From Symbiodinium natans (lineage: Eukaryota; Sar; Dinophyceae; Suessiales; Symbiodiniaceae): a DNA stretch of 64,000 nt. How positions within the stretch are numbered: the stretch's first letter is position 1; every line of letters begins with the position of its first letter. The position numbers and the translations under genes were made by a program. The notes under the pieces are model-generated. The model was given only the letters and a program-made list of their open reading frames with translations. It did no database searches and was not told the DNA's origin. Shown here one piece after another: positions 47,097 to 57,077 of the stretch. The stretch is from contig CAJNDS010000214.1 of NCBI GenBank assembly GCA_905221605.1, forward strand, positions 62,501 through 126,500, read 5' to 3'.

Positions 47097-47204
47097 GCGG
47101 TTTCCGAAGTTAGGGGTACCTTTTTGGGGTCCTTATAACAAAAAGGGGATCCTATTATTTGGGGTTTGATATTGGGGGTCCCCCACTTTCGCAGACCCCC
47201 ACAG
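47097..47204. mobile_element. Family A element, copy A13, apparently an intron with GC donor
   Basis: GCGGTTTCCGAAGTTAGGGG at the left, CCACTTTCGCAGACCCCCACAG at the right. Removing it keeps the reading frame open into the next exon. Confidence 0.85.
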
Positions 47205-47527
47205 CATGTGCAATACTGTGGGGGGTGGGGGTGGGGGGGGGGGTTAACTCGCATCGCTCTGTGCAAAAATGCACATCGCTCGGCGTCCACATTAGGGTCT
47301 TGCAGTTCCGAGTACGGCCCGGCAGTCTAGAAGCTGCTCCAACTTCTAGACGAAGCATCCACAATGGGGTCTTGCATGCAAACTGCCCAATTCCATTCGT
47401 CGTCCCCCACATTGCGGCTCTACACTGGGGTTTTGCGCTTGTGCTGGTACGTCAATCTGGCATAAGCTCTGGCAGCAACTCTCGAAGGACACACTCGATG
47501 TTGATCCATATGCCTTGGCAGAATTGA
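47205..47527 (+). CDS. Candidate 3' exon after element A13
   Basis: Continuing the frame gives ACAILWGVGVGGGVNSHRSV then about 85 more codons to a TGA at 47525-47527 (ending HSMLIHMPWQN). A poly-G stretch at the start and uneven composition make the coding claim weak. Confidence 0.35.
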
Positions 47528-47908
47528 GCCTTCTAGGTTCTTTGTATATACACCGTATCTCGGAAATGTCCTGCCAACCGCGCGTCCATGTTGCGTGAAG
47601 CGCCTGTGGCAAACGCTGTTGGGGTCTTGGGGTTTCGGTATCTCGTGATATGTATTTGCACGGCCTGAAGTGATTTAATTAGCCGCCTACCCTGCAAGAA
47701 GATGCAAGCAGCAAACAGATTCAAACAGATTCAAAGCTCCCAGGCAATCGACTCCATGCTGTATCTGTCCATGGACGCACCGAACGCCGGAAGCTCGGAG
47801 AAGCTTGGAAGCCCCCGAGCTTGCACTGTTCCAAGCGAGTGGCAAATCGAAGCGCCCTTGAGGTGGATTGCAAGTTCCAGGCGAGTCTGCTGCCTTCTAA
47901 TTATTTTG

Positions 47909-48011
47909 GAAGTTTGCGAAAAGAGGGGACCCCTAGAACAGAGCCCCAAATAGTAGGATCCCTTTAAACTAAAGAACCCCAAGAAGGTACCCCGAAGATC
48001 GTAAGCCCGCG
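47909..48011. mobile_element. Family A element, copy A14, divergent
   Basis: AAGTTTGCGAAAAGAGGGGA to GAAGATCGTAAGCCCGCG. Inner words AATAGTAGGATCCC and AAGAAGGTACCCC. Confidence 0.75.
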
Positions 48012-48114
48012 TTTGTCTCCTCCATTCGTGCCTCCGGAAGTGGGAAGGAGCGCAAGCTGGCTCGCCAACATGACAAGGTTCCGGCTTCTGTGAAGAAAGG
48101 GGCGGGGTTGTGGG

Positions 48115-48146
48115 GTTGTGGGGTTTAGGATTTAGGGTTTAGGAGA
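48115..48146 (+). repeat. Short telomeric run
   Basis: GGGGTTTAGGATTTAGGGTTTAGG. Confidence 0.75.
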
Positions 48147-48155
48147 TGCAGCCTG

Positions 48156-48572
48156 ATGCAGCACAGTTGTCCCTTCACACCACTTCACGCTTCAGCAAGA
48201 CTCGCACTGCGCACCGATACAGAGCTTCCTGAGCCCTTGGTGCCTTTTCGTTTCTTTTCGCCTTCCGCGGCCCGCGTTGTGGAGTGTATTGACGTACGCG
48301 TAGTACGCCACGCGTCTTCTTGCGCCCCTTCGCCTGGCCCTGTGTGTTCCTGCACGTTGACAGAAGTCAAAATGGCACCCTATGGATATAGCATGTTATG
48401 GCGCCCTCAGCCTCAGCATGCCGGTGTCTTCTGTACACTCAGTGAGTTCGCATCCCGGGCCTGCCCTCTCCAAGGCTCTCCAAGGGCCTTTGAGTTGCCA
48501 ACTACTGAACTCATGACGACAGCGGCAGCCAAGGGATACCTAGAACAATCACAGCATCATCAAAGAGATTGA
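48156..48572 (+). CDS. Hypothetical open frame, 138 codons
   Basis: ARLALRTDTELPEPLVPFRF then FSPSAARVVECIDVRVVRHA and on to a TGA. No motif; the start ATG lies at a repeat edge. Confidence 0.3.
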   Translation: MQHSCPFTPLHASARLALRTDTELPEPLVPFRFFSPSAARVVECIDVRVVRHASSCAPSPGPVCSCTLTEVKMAPYGYSMLWRPQPQHAGVFCTLSEFASRACPLQGSPRAFELPTTELMTTAAAKGYLEQSQHHQRD

Positions 48573-48903
48573 ACCAGTAGAAGTTGGTGAACCATGCATC
48601 AAGAGCTGAGCTCAGGGAAGCTCAAGCTCTGACATTCTGAGGTCGGACAAGACCTCGTAGATCAGAAAAGGTTTTCCATTTTGTCTGTTTCCAACTCTTT
48701 CCAGCTGTTTCCAACTAAGGCATGTCAAGCAGGGCCTGCATGCTCTCCATGGCACAAGTTGTGATGATGTTTGTCATTCTGCCACCATGCAGCCAGACCC
48801 GGGAAGGCGATGTTTGGTGAGTTCCATGCCCTTTTGAAACGCAGTGAGCCTTGCTTGTGGTGTTCTGTTCCAGGGAGCACTGCGGGTAGAGCTGCTGGGG
48901 TAC

Positions 48904-49246
48904 ATACCCTAAACCCTAAACCCCAAACCCTAAAACCCTAAACCCTCAACCCGAAACCCTAAACCCCAAACCCTAAACCCGAAACCCTAAACTCTAAACC
49001 CTAAACCCTAAACCCTAAACCCTAAACCCTAAACCCTAAACGCCAGATGCAAGCTGGCGGATGGCCTTGGTGGAGCAGCGTGCCCGTCGAGCTACACCAG
49101 GCACATCACAGCTTCTGGACAAGTCTGAGTGCGCTCTCTACCAAGTCCACTACATCTGCTTAGTCTGCTAACTGCTATTAACCTAAACCCTAAACCCTAA
49201 ACCCTAAACCCAAAACCCTAAACCCTAAACCCCAAATCCCGAAACA
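48904..49246 (-). repeat. Two telomeric arrays, CCCTAAA
   Basis: Arrays at 48904-49042 (about 19 units, variable left half) and 49181-49246 (about 9 units), same orientation, 140 unique bases between. Confidence 0.95.
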
Positions 49247-49346
49247 TCCTTTTCTTTTTCTCCCAATGTCAGCTGGCAGGCGGAGCAGGCTCCGGCTCGG
49301 CGGCTGGGGGCTGGAGCTCGCAGTTCCCCGTCCTGAATCTACTATG

Positions 49347-49475
49347 TGCTTAAGAATCCCCCAAAAAATCAAGAAATAGTCCCTATATCACCCTTATAAG
49401 GAAGAACATAATCATCCCTATATGAAACCCTTACAAGGAAGAATATTTTTCATTTTTTTGGGTGGTTCTTAAGCA
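49347..49475. mobile_element. Family D inverted-repeat element
   Basis: TGCTTAAGAATCCCCCAAAA on the left pairs with TTTTTTTGGGTGGTTCTTAAGCA on the right. The inside holds two copies of a ~35-base unit (TCCCTATAT, CCCTTATAAGGAAGAA). Single copy in this window. Confidence 0.9.
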
Positions 49476-49581
49476 AGTAGTAGTAATCCTTCTCCTTGAA
49501 GTTTTCGGGGCCTTTAGGCTGGAGGGTGCAGGGCCCCGAATGACTCTGGGACTATACACCTTCAACCTACCTAACCTCATG

Positions 49582-49822
49582 GCCAAAGGAACTACACGAA
49601 GATGCAGTCATAATATTCCTGAGCCAGGACAGAGGCTCAAGTTATCTCGAACCTCTCGAAAGTTACGCCGAAGCCGAAGAGACATACGGATCACGCCAAG
49701 ATGCAGCTGCCAGTTTAAGGGCCCTGGTGCAACGCAACCTCCCCAAGAGCAGCACTTGTTCCGATCCGAGATGGGGCCCGAAATCTCGCGATCTCCCAAG
49801 GTGTCCCAAGCCGGCTACAGTT
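49582..49822 (+). CDS. Exon (WPKELHEDAVIIFLSQDRGS)
   Basis: One phase, lacking a start codon, is open for about 80 codons: WPKELHEDAVIIFLSQDRGS, SYLEPLESYAEAEETYGSRQ, DAAASLRALVQRNLPKSSTC and on, up to the telomeric array. Looks like a folded protein; family unknown. Confidence 0.55.
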
Positions 49823-49882
49823 TAGGGTTTAGGGTTTAGGGTTTAGGGTTGAGGGTTGAGGGTTGAGGGTTTAGGGTGGCAA
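49820..49882 (+). repeat. Telomeric array, TTTAGGG/TTGAGGG
   Basis: Nine units. Lies between two candidate exons. Confidence 0.95.
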
Positions 49883-49885
49883 TAC

Positions 49886-49978
49886 CGAGGCTGGGAAGAA
49901 GTGCAGTCACCGGCGAGGCAAGATGACTCTGGCAAGCACAGTCTCGATCCTTACCATCACTTTGCCAAAGAAGCCGTT
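49886..49978 (+). CDS. Exon candidate between telomeric arrays
   Basis: YRGWEEVQSPARQDDSGKHS then LDPYHHFAKEAVV, flanked by TTTAGGG on the left and CCCTAAA on the right. Confidence 0.45.
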
Positions 49979-50012
49979 GTGAGTGACTAAAGCCTATACA
50001 ACGAGCTGTTAA

Positions 50013-50048
50013 AACCCTAAACCCTATACCCTCAACCCTAAACCCTAT
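50013..50048 (-). repeat. Short telomeric array
   Basis: Five CCCTAAA-type units. Confidence 0.9.
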
Positions 50049-50194
50049 ATGAAAAACAGCTGCAGCTGCAGAGAGATCAGTGTGTTCTGCGCAGGCGCGT
50101 GGACTCTTCAAGCTTCCAGGCTGTGGGCTGTAGGCTGCTTCTGGGCCTCTGTGGGCCTCTGTAGGCCTCGCTATAGAGATACCTTTTCATATGT

Positions 50195-50530
50195 ATGCGA
50201 AATGACAAAGACCGTGCATCTACTGAAGGGCCCTCTAGGCTGAAAGACCCTTTAAGCCTGAAGTGCGCTCTTCTTCTTGCACCGGCCACCGTCAGGTTGT
50301 CGGGCCAACCTCGCCGCCACGCAGGCGCGCAGGGTTCGCTCTTTTTCACGGTGCGTCCGGGGAAGCGGATGGCCAGGTATAGCTGCGCCCTGGAAGTAAG
50401 TCTCGTGCCATCATGGAGTGACGTTGAAGAATCCTGGTGGGGGTCTGACACGGTGGCAGTGAGCAGGAAGGCGAAATTGAGAAGACAGGAGGGGTTGACC
50501 TCTACAGCACTTCACTTGCAGCATCTTGCA
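50195..50530 (+). CDS. Hypothetical open frame
   Basis: RLKDPLSLKCALLLAPATVR, then FFTVRPGKRMARYSCALEVS and on. Protein-like, no motif. Confidence 0.35.
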
Positions 50531-50540
50531 GTGCAGTGGT

Positions 50541-50781
50541 GCCTACGTGTGAAGAGTCAGAGTTCAGCAGGTGGCTGGCGATTGGCATGACTCTTCGCTG
50601 CAGCGAGCAGCAAGCCGCCATGGACAAAGCCGTGGAGGCAGCGTTCAGAAAAGAAGAAGCTTCTCAAGAGTGGTGTTCTCTGTTGAGGGGTCGGCCCCCA
50701 GGGTTTTTTGAAACCCAGGTGCTCAGAAAACTCTTGGCCGCTGGGGATGACTCCTTGGTGGCACCTGGGCATGCGCTTTGA
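50541..50781 (+). CDS. Exon with stop (MDKAVEAAFRKEEASQEWCS)
   Basis: GCAGTG acceptor, then VPTCEESEFSRWLAIGMTLR, CSEQQAAMDKAVEAAFRKEE and so on to GDDSLVAPGHAL and TGA. Acidic-basic helical; possibly the 3' exon of the 49.6 kb gene. Confidence 0.5.
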
Positions 50782-50844
50782 GTCGCTTGCACTGTCCAGT
50801 TCCGATGACTCACGCTGTGCAAAGCTGCTTCAGATCGGCTCTCA

Positions 50845-50999
50845 AGAGAGATCAAGTGCAAACCAAAGGAGCAATCGCTAAGCCTGAGCCCACTGAAAAA
50901 CCCAAACGGAAGCCTCAAACGCAAACAAGGCCGAGCAAGGCACCCGAAAGAAGAGCCTACGGCAGGGCTAAGGGTCAGGGGGGCGGGTCAAGCGGTTAG
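50845..50999 (+). CDS. Candidate terminal exon, Lys/Pro-rich
   Basis: DQVQTKGAIAKPEPTEKPKR then KPQTQTRPSKAPERRAYGRA KGQGGGSSG and a stop. Basic low-complexity tail. Confidence 0.4.
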
Positions 51000-51324
51000 G
51001 CCGGGCAGGCAGGAGGTCGGAGAGCGCCCTGGATTGAGGAAAGAAGGTCAAGGAAAACCTGTGACGTCACCAGAGGGATTGCCGCAAAAAAACACAAATC
51101 CCTGGGTCTGAGCTGTGTGTCAGGACGGAGCCTGTATGCCATGGGTGGGATCTTTCCATACACCAGAAGCCCATGGACTTCCCAACACACAAAGGCTTCT
51201 CTGGAGGATGCAGTTGGGGCTGAAGTGGGTGGAAGGTCTTGGTCCACCTGTCGGACGAGCTGGCTGAGCATCGATCCAGGCCTGCAAAATACGTCCTAAT
51301 GGGTCCCACGTCTTCCAGATGGAG

Positions 51325-51353
51325 TTTAGGGTTTAGGGTTTAGGGTTTAGGGC
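51325..51353 (+). repeat. Short telomeric array, TTTAGGG x4
   Basis: Perfect units between GATGGAG and CTGAGAG. Confidence 0.95.
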
Positions 51354-51664
51354 TGAGAGCTGACTTGAAAAGCTGAATCTGTGCAGCCCTGCGACACTTG
51401 CCTAAAGACCTCGGAAGTTGCAACTGTCAGACTTTTGCCCAATCATCACTCAGCACTGGACGGCAAGAATGAAGTATCACGGAATTACACTAGGCCACCT
51501 TGTTTCATAAATTTGTCATAATATTGTATATCACACGGAATAACACCTTTTCGGAGACCTCGCGCGCATGCGCGCTTGCCATGGCGCTGGCGCCGCACTC
51601 ACGGAGCTCCTGCACCCGCTGGTTAGCCATCGATACAGATGCAGGTGCACCCAAGGGCGCACCA
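51354..51664. other. No gene seen
   Basis: Unique sequence with GCGCGCATGCGCGC near 51571; nothing coding supported. Confidence 0.5.
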
Positions 51665-51784
51665 TCCTAAACCCTAAACCCGAAACCCGAAACCCTAAAC
51701 CCTAAACCCCAAACCCTGAACCCCAAACCCTGACCCCTGAATCCTAAACCCTAAACCAAAAACCCTAAACCCTAAACCCAAACC
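51665..51784 (-). repeat. Telomeric array before nucleoside hydrolase exon
   Basis: About 17 units, many variant (CCCGAAA, CCCCAAA, CCTGACC). It ends about 12 bases before the acceptor of the first recognised hydrolase exon. Confidence 0.9.
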
Positions 51785-51797
51785 ATGCCCTTCTCAG

Positions 51798-51860
51798 GTG
51801 TTGATGATGCCATCGCAATCTGCATGGCATTGCGGCTGGCCGATCAATCAAACTTCGAGC
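51798..51860 (+). CDS. Nucleoside hydrolase exon 1 recognised (GVDDAIA)
   Basis: TCTCAG acceptor splits the Gly codon; then VDDAIAICMALRLADQSNFE. The frame stays open to 52009 but the family alignment weakens after about 20 codons, so the donor is probably near 51860. Confidence 0.8.
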
Positions 51861-54310
51861 ATCTCAGCAGCGATAGAGCCGAGAAGGAGTTGAGAAGCAA
51901 CTTGCCAAGTGGTCCTCGGCCACATTCGGCCCCGCACCCGCAGGTTGAAGCTTATCTCGACCTGCTTTGGCAACTGCTCCTTGGAGCAGGTGCGGAGTCG
52001 ATGTCATGATGGTGACGCGCCCTAGCGTGCTTGTGCATGTGCCCTTGCATCTGCATGTGCTTCAAGGTGACGGTCAACGTGGCGAAGTGCATCGCTGCCG
52101 CGAAGCCGACCTGCAGACCGCTGGTCGCCAGCGGCGCTGCGCAGTGCCTTGCGGGCACGGCCGGGCCTCAGAGCTTCTCGGCGCTGTCGACTCTCTGAGT
52201 GCTCTTTGCTCTGTGGCATTGCTGCCGCCATGTTGCTTTCGTCATTTGTTGAGGTCGCTGTGCCTGTTTTGCGAGCTTTCGAAACGACCGGCGACCGAAG
52301 AAATGGTGGCAACGAGTCACCACCGAAACTTGATGCGGACAATGATAGATGCCCGCTGTGCCGCTTCACGCAACCGCACGCGACTCACCCCACTTCACGC
52401 TACACCGTTTCACTCCAGCCGTTAACGCGCTAGCCGCTCACGCTACCAAGAGTTTCTGCTTCGGGCTGCCTGTTTCCAGGAGCAGCTTCATGCTACTGCT
52501 TTGGGCGATTCACGCTGCTCGCTTCGTCGATTTGCGCTTCCGAACCTGGCAAATTCACGCTACTTGTGTGTGAATCGCGTGACTGACAGTTGTAAATTCA
52601 GGTTGCTTTTCCCCCGTTGAGCAGTTGAGTACTCAACATCCTCTGACTCTGACACATCGAGAGAGGTGTGAACTGTGCATTGTCTTTGGTCGACTGCCCT
52701 GTTGCTGTATGCCTGCGGATTTTCCAAAAACCACTTCGACAGCAAGACTATGACCACTCCAAACCCAGCCAGAATTCGCATGAACACCAACACGAACAAG
52801 TCAGTCCATTCGTTCGAAGTTGTTATTGAGATTCATCTGAAAATGAAAACTTCGAAGGTGCACCCGAGCTCCTGCTACGAAGTGCCATCGTGAAAGAGTT
52901 TTTCAGACCGTTTTTTGGAGTCTGTGCATACATTTGCCAAACTTCTCCGCGTGGCGAGGTTTGGGCATTTCAAAGAAGCACTTGCGGAAAAAAGAAGGCA
53001 CAAACTTTCTCCACCAAGTTTGGGTTATTTTCCTCTGACGACAAGATCGACATCTAAGTCTGCTGGAAGAAGCCCCTCAGTCACTGAAACTGCTTACTCG
53101 TATTGGCCTTGTGGCATCTGCTCACGCTCTATGCTCCTAGCGGCAGCGTTCTTCACAGGTTCCGCGTTTGGGTGAAGGGTCGACATGAGAAAAGCTGGGA
53201 GGAGGATGGAGGCGGAGGCGGGCGTCTGACGGGACTGGAAAGGCTTATTGATGGATGTTGTATCGAACCTGCGTTTTCTAGTTGCGCGAAGGAAGGAGCG
53301 TTCATGGCCGCGCGAATCCGCCCCTTTGATGGGCAGCGCGAAGCCGCGTTTCCGAGTTGCAAGACTTCGCGCACCACTGTGGAAAAAGTGGCCATGTCAC
53401 AGCACATTCAGCTGACATGAGGCCATCGATGCCAGACACTTCCATGGCCAGGATGGACTAGGCCCTGGGTGGCTGTTTCTGCGCTTTCCAGCATTGAGTA
53501 AAAAAGTTCAAGCAAATGTAGCCACAAGAGGTGACGCGCAGACGCCGGAGCCTCCGAAGGAACTGCTGCCGGCGGAAGGGGCTCCGGGGGCTGTGGCAGA
53601 ATTGCTGGCGTTGGCCGAGCGGGCTCGGCAAGAGAGTGCCGAGCTGACGCTGGTCACACTAGGCCAGCTCGTTGCAAGAACGTGAGACCATGTGGGAACA
53701 CGCTAACGGGCTCATTGATGCAGACGTGCGTGGACAAGCTGTGAGGCCCCTTGACAAATCTTGCCCTGGCTCTCCGCGAGAACCCCAAGCTGCCGGAGCT
53801 GCTGACGGATGTCTTTGCTGCTCAGTGAGCAGCATCGGTTGACAGCTTGTTGCCTACTGGGCCTACTTGCAAGATTTTGCAAGTGCCATACTATGAGATG
53901 AAACGTGAGATACAGTGGGACTAGTTCAGGTCATGGGCTGCTGCGGGAATGGGCGAGGCAACCACGGGCGGGCATGTGCCTCAACAGTTCAGCATTGGTG
54001 CAAACGCTGAGCCTCATCTTCGAGCCCATGATCCAATGCCTCCAAGGTGACAGAGTTTAACATTCACGCTGACCCAGAGGCTGCGGCGGAGGTGTTTGCT
54101 GCGCGTCTCGCTCATGCTTGGGCTCGTTGGAAGAGTATGCGATGCTCGCAGTGCTCGTAGCGGATGTCCGACTCATTCCGTCTGTGGTCGCTGAGGTCCT
54201 GGCAACGTCTGACAGTGGCAAGTTGGGAGCTGACCGTGCTGGCGACGGTGCCGTGGCATCGCTTCGACAGGCATGCAGCCAGAACTGCAGCACAGGCAGC
54301 ACGAGCTCGC
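51798..54310 (+). CDS. Inosine/uridine-preferring nucleoside hydrolase (IUNH family), multi-exon
   Basis: Gene-level entry. IUNH enzymes cleave ribonucleosides to base and ribose in purine/pyrimidine salvage. Signatures in family order: GVDDAIAICMAL (Ca2+ and ribose-binding Asp cluster; the first D-x-D must lie in an upstream exon), PLVASGAAQCLAG, ELTLVTLGPLTNLALALREN (joined over a GC-AG intron), TEFNIHADPEAAAEVF (the E-F-N-x-x-x-D-P-E-A-A motif), and SWELTVLATVPW near the C-terminus. The F-H-G-x-D-G-L region is not clearly seen and may be in the 52.2-53.5 kb gap. The last exon and stop are not identified. Confidence 0.85.
52067..52165 (+). CDS. Nucleoside hydrolase exon (PLVASGAAQCLAG)
   Basis: TTCAAG acceptor with G; VTVNVAKCIAAAKPTCRPLV then ASGAAQCLAGTAG. 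Fits the IUNH stretch T-x-x-x-N-V-x-x-x-x-x-x-A then V-P-V-x-x-G-A-x-x-P-L. Confidence 0.65.
52200..53530. other. Long intronic-looking interval of the hydrolase gene
   Basis: The word TTCACGCTAC or TTCACGCT recurs at 52363-52560. + strand frames at 52915-53175 and 53103-53420 and a minus frame at 52560-52799 (with a hydrophobic stretch) are open but unassigned. Confidence 0.4.
53531..53662 (+). CDS. Nucleoside hydrolase exon (ELTLVTLG)
   Basis: AAGAG acceptor with G; DAQTPEPPKELLPAEGAPGA, VAELLALAERARQESAELTL VTL and a split Gly. It ends at a GC donor (GCCAGC, 53663). The helix then [IL]-T-L-V-x-L-G-P pattern is the IUNH core. Confidence 0.8.
53746..53828 (+). CDS. Nucleoside hydrolase exon (GPLTNLALAL)
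   Basis: CTGTGAG acceptor with G completes the Gly: GPLTNLALALRENPKLPELL then TDVF. G-P-L-T-N-[LI]-A is an IUNH hallmark. The intron of 83 bases is GC-AG. The 3' end is approximate. Confidence 0.85.
54047..54100 (+). CDS. Nucleoside hydrolase exon (EFNIHADPEAA)
   Basis: TCCAAG acceptor with G; VTEFNIHADPEAAAEVFAAR. The E-F-N motif binds the ribose, and D-P-x-A-A is invariant in most family members. Confidence 0.85.
54216..54310 (+). CDS. Nucleoside hydrolase exon (SWELTVLATVPW)
   Basis: GACAG acceptor; ASWELTVLATVPWHRFDRHA then ARTAAQAARARARCE. W-E then [VI]-P-W resembles the segment found in eukaryotic IUNH proteins before the active-site His helix. Confidence 0.55.
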
Positions 54311-54879
54311 GCACGCTGCGAGGGTCGCATGTTGACTAGCTGCCGCGCCGTTGCGAGCAGGCTGCTGGCCTCCAGCTCCGAGGTGCTGATGGCCATGACC
54401 AAACCGAGCATGGCCTCAGCTGCATCATGCTGCAGCCTCTTGCCAGGTGGGTAGATTCATTGCTGCCATTGCAGACCTCCCCTATGCCTCTTGCCAAGCC
54501 GGCTCCAAGTTCATGCCGTCTGGAATCCTCTAAACTTTCTGACTGAGAGCCGCGGTCGAGGTTCAAAAACGATCGACGACCTCTGGCAGCCGAGGCCAGC
54601 CTGAGAGATGCATCGGCTATTTTGCATTGGCTGTTTGCATTAGCCTCCATCGCTTCATAGCAGGGCCGATAATCCCCTTTCAGGCGTTACGAAAGGCTTA
54701 AGAACGAAAGGCGTTCGAAAGGCGTTCGCTACGAGCGCCTCGCCCCATATCAGATCCCAGCTTCGACCGAGGCCAGCTGGGCTGCTGGGCGGGTCTGGCC
54801 GCCACTGTTCTGGAGCTCTGCAGCCCGCTGCTGCACAGCTTGGAAGCCTCCGGCCGAACAGGCGCCAGGCATACTGTAT

Positions 54880-55140
54880 TATGCTATAATATGCTTTCGA
54901 AGAGGTAAATTTACACGTGCTATATTTGTATGATATTATGTTACATGATATGATCTGATATGATATGACGTGATATGATGTTATATTCCATTGTATTATG
55001 TTATATTATGTTATTTGATATCTATTATATTATACTATACGATTATAATATATTAGTGTATCAGTTATGTTATACTACATTATATTATATCATATTACAT
55101 GATATGATATGATATGCTATTATATTATGTTATGTTGTAA
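54880..55140. repeat. TATATT/TGATATGA AT-rich tract
   Basis: ATATGATATGACGTGATATG and TTATATTATGTTAT words over 250 bases. Confidence 0.85.
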
Positions 55141-55240
55141 TGCATATTCAAAAGTGTTTAGCTCTCAGGACTCTGGCAGCTGCGCTCGTTACCCGGGGCC
55201 ATCATCTGCGATGCCCCTCGGAGTTTGAGGACCGAGCCAT

Positions 55241-55456
55241 GTGGAGGACTGTTTTTTGCCCTTTTGGAAAGGCAGTGGCAATGGCCATGGTGCTGCGCCC
55301 CGAGATAGTCCTGCGAGCAAGCGCCGCGGCCGTAAGAAGCCTCTTCAGACGCTTTTCTTCGTTTCGAACGACTTTTCAGAAGCTTTTTGGCAGTTCAGCT
55401 TGGTGCACCTTACAGAAGCCCGGCATGAGGCGAAGTGCACATCGAGGTTGAGCTAG
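55241..55456 (+). CDS. Candidate exon (FFVSNDFSEAFWQFSLVHLT)
   Basis: Phase reading GHGAAPRDSPASKRRGRKKP then LQTLFFVSNDFSEAFWQFSL. An overlapping frame (FEDRAMWRTVFCPFGKAVAM) is also open. Unknown. Confidence 0.35.
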   Translation: MEDCFLPFWKGSGNGHGAAPRDSPASKRRGRKKPLQTLFFVSNDFSEAFWQFSLVHLTEARHEAKCTSRLS

Positions 55457-55960
55457 GTGGTGCTCCAGCCTTAGAGAGCGAGTTGAGAGTCGACATGTTC
55501 AATGCTTTGGGGGTTAGCCTGGCACTTGGCCTCATGCCTGCGTACCGTCACGCAGGCAATCACACGGGGACAGACGGTGGTGGACCGCTTGCGCTGAATC
55601 TTCTTGGCTTTCTGCGAGAGTGGTTGAGAGCAGCTGCTCTGAGCTTCTTATGTCGTACACTGGCACCTGTAAATCCTGCGGGCGCTCCTTCATGTCGGCA
55701 GGACTTTGGAACGTGCTTTGATGGTGTCCATCGTGCAAAGCATGTTCGCTGGGTAGACGAGGCGGACTGCCGGGTTGTGACATGGACACCACGGGGCTCT
55801 GTTGGCAAATCGCATAAAGATGCAAGTCGCAATGCAAAAGCTCTGTGGGCCTCGGCCACCTGGCTGCAGCATGCGCCCTGTTCCTGTTGGAGCGTCTGTA
55901 CAAGACATTAAGAAGCCTCTTCTCATTGACCGGGTTCGATTCCATTCCGCTCCCTCAAGC
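55440..55960 (+). CDS. Hypothetical open region
   Basis: A 158-codon frame (HIEVELGGAPALESELRVDM and on) is followed in another phase by LGHLAAACALFLLERLYKTL RSLFSLTGFDSIPLPQ from about 55845. Probably two or more exons; no family. Confidence 0.35.
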
Positions 55961-56010
55961 CATCGGCCCCTCAGACAGCAAAGCTCACAGTTTGCCTATG
56001 TTTGCCTCAA

Positions 56011-56220
56011 GATCCCACAATCGGATTTGGTATTCACATACAGACTTGGGAAGTGAAGGTGCAGGATGCCACGTGTCTACCTCCTCGCGCAGCTTTTGGC
56101 TCGGATGTCGGGCTAAACGTTGAGCCACACGGAAGCGCCGAACCAGCTAAAGTCACCTTGGCTTTACCTAGATTCACCATTGGCCTCTCCAAGCGGAGGC
56201 TAAGCCCGTGCCACCTCGAC
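56011..56220 (+). CDS. Exon candidate (TIGFGIHIQTWEVKVQDATC)
   Basis: TIGFGIHIQTWEVKVQDATC then LPPRAAFGSDVGLNVEPHGS and AEPAKVTLALPRFTIGLSKR. Beta-rich looking, unknown. Confidence 0.45.
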
Positions 56221-56368
56221 ACACATAATCAAGACGTACTACCATTGTGTGCATGTGTATTCATTTGAATGGACATTCTCGGCGCCATTCGATGATGGGC
56301 AGGTCTGCGGAAGGGTGGTACTGCCACAAGGGAGCCTGCATAGTATAACTGCTGTATAGTCCCTACTT

Positions 56369-56441
56369 ACCCAAAACCCAAAACCCAAAACCCTCAACCC
56401 TAAACCCTAAACTCTAAACCCTAAACCCTAAACCCTAAACC
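56369..56441 (-). repeat. Telomeric array, CCCTAAA/CCCAAAA
   Basis: Ten units; the left part is CCCAAAA-type. Confidence 0.9.
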
Positions 56442-56636
56442 TTTTCAACGCTGCGTGTTACCAGCCTCGGCCCGGCCCCCCCCCCCCTGCAGATGCTTTC
56501 ATCGGGTTTTCTGGCTAGTTTTGGGGGTCGGTCTGGACACGCAAAGAGAGAGTTTGAGATTGGTTCTGGTCCCTCGAGGCTAAATAGTCAACTCAGCTAC
56601 CCCACACTCCCACCATCCGCCTTCATCCGCCACCAT

Positions 56637-56677
56637 CCCCCCCCCCCTTTTTTTTTTTGGGGGGGGGGGGGGGGGGT
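56637..56677. repeat. C-T-G homopolymer hairpin
   Basis: About eleven C, eleven T and eighteen G in succession. The C and G runs can pair around the T run. Confidence 0.95.
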
Positions 56678-56860
56678 GGGCCTTTCCTGAACATGCATTT
56701 CTGAATTCTGTACTTTAGTCGTGGTACTCGTACGTTGCTGCCATTGCTTCCGCGCAGGTGATGCCGGTGGGATCCTTGCGACGGCTCTGGCCCGCGCCTC
56801 ACGCCACTTTGGGAGGAGTGAAACGTGTCTTCACATGTCGCATCTAGCTTGCCTTTCATC

Positions 56861-56965
56861 TGTATCCCCCTTGGGAATCATATTTTCTAGTTTTGTTCAT
56901 ATGAAACCCAAGAGGATATTAAAACGAAAATTGTTACTGGGTATTAAGGTTCTAAGGGGAGTCGT
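56861..56965. mobile_element. Family K element, copy 2
   Basis: GTATCCCCCTTGGGAATCAT, TTTGTTCATATGAAACCCAA and GAGGATATTAAAA correspond in order to the element at 33319. The right end TTCTAAGGGGAG is a weak inverted copy of the left end. Confidence 0.7.
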
Positions 56966-57077
56966 CATGAGGCCCCTCATTCTGCTGCAGCTGGCAGCAT
57001 GCAGCCTATCGACCTGGAAGGCCGTCGCTCGCCACCTCTGAGAGGTAGCAGCGTTTCATCCCATGCTTGGTGTTGTC

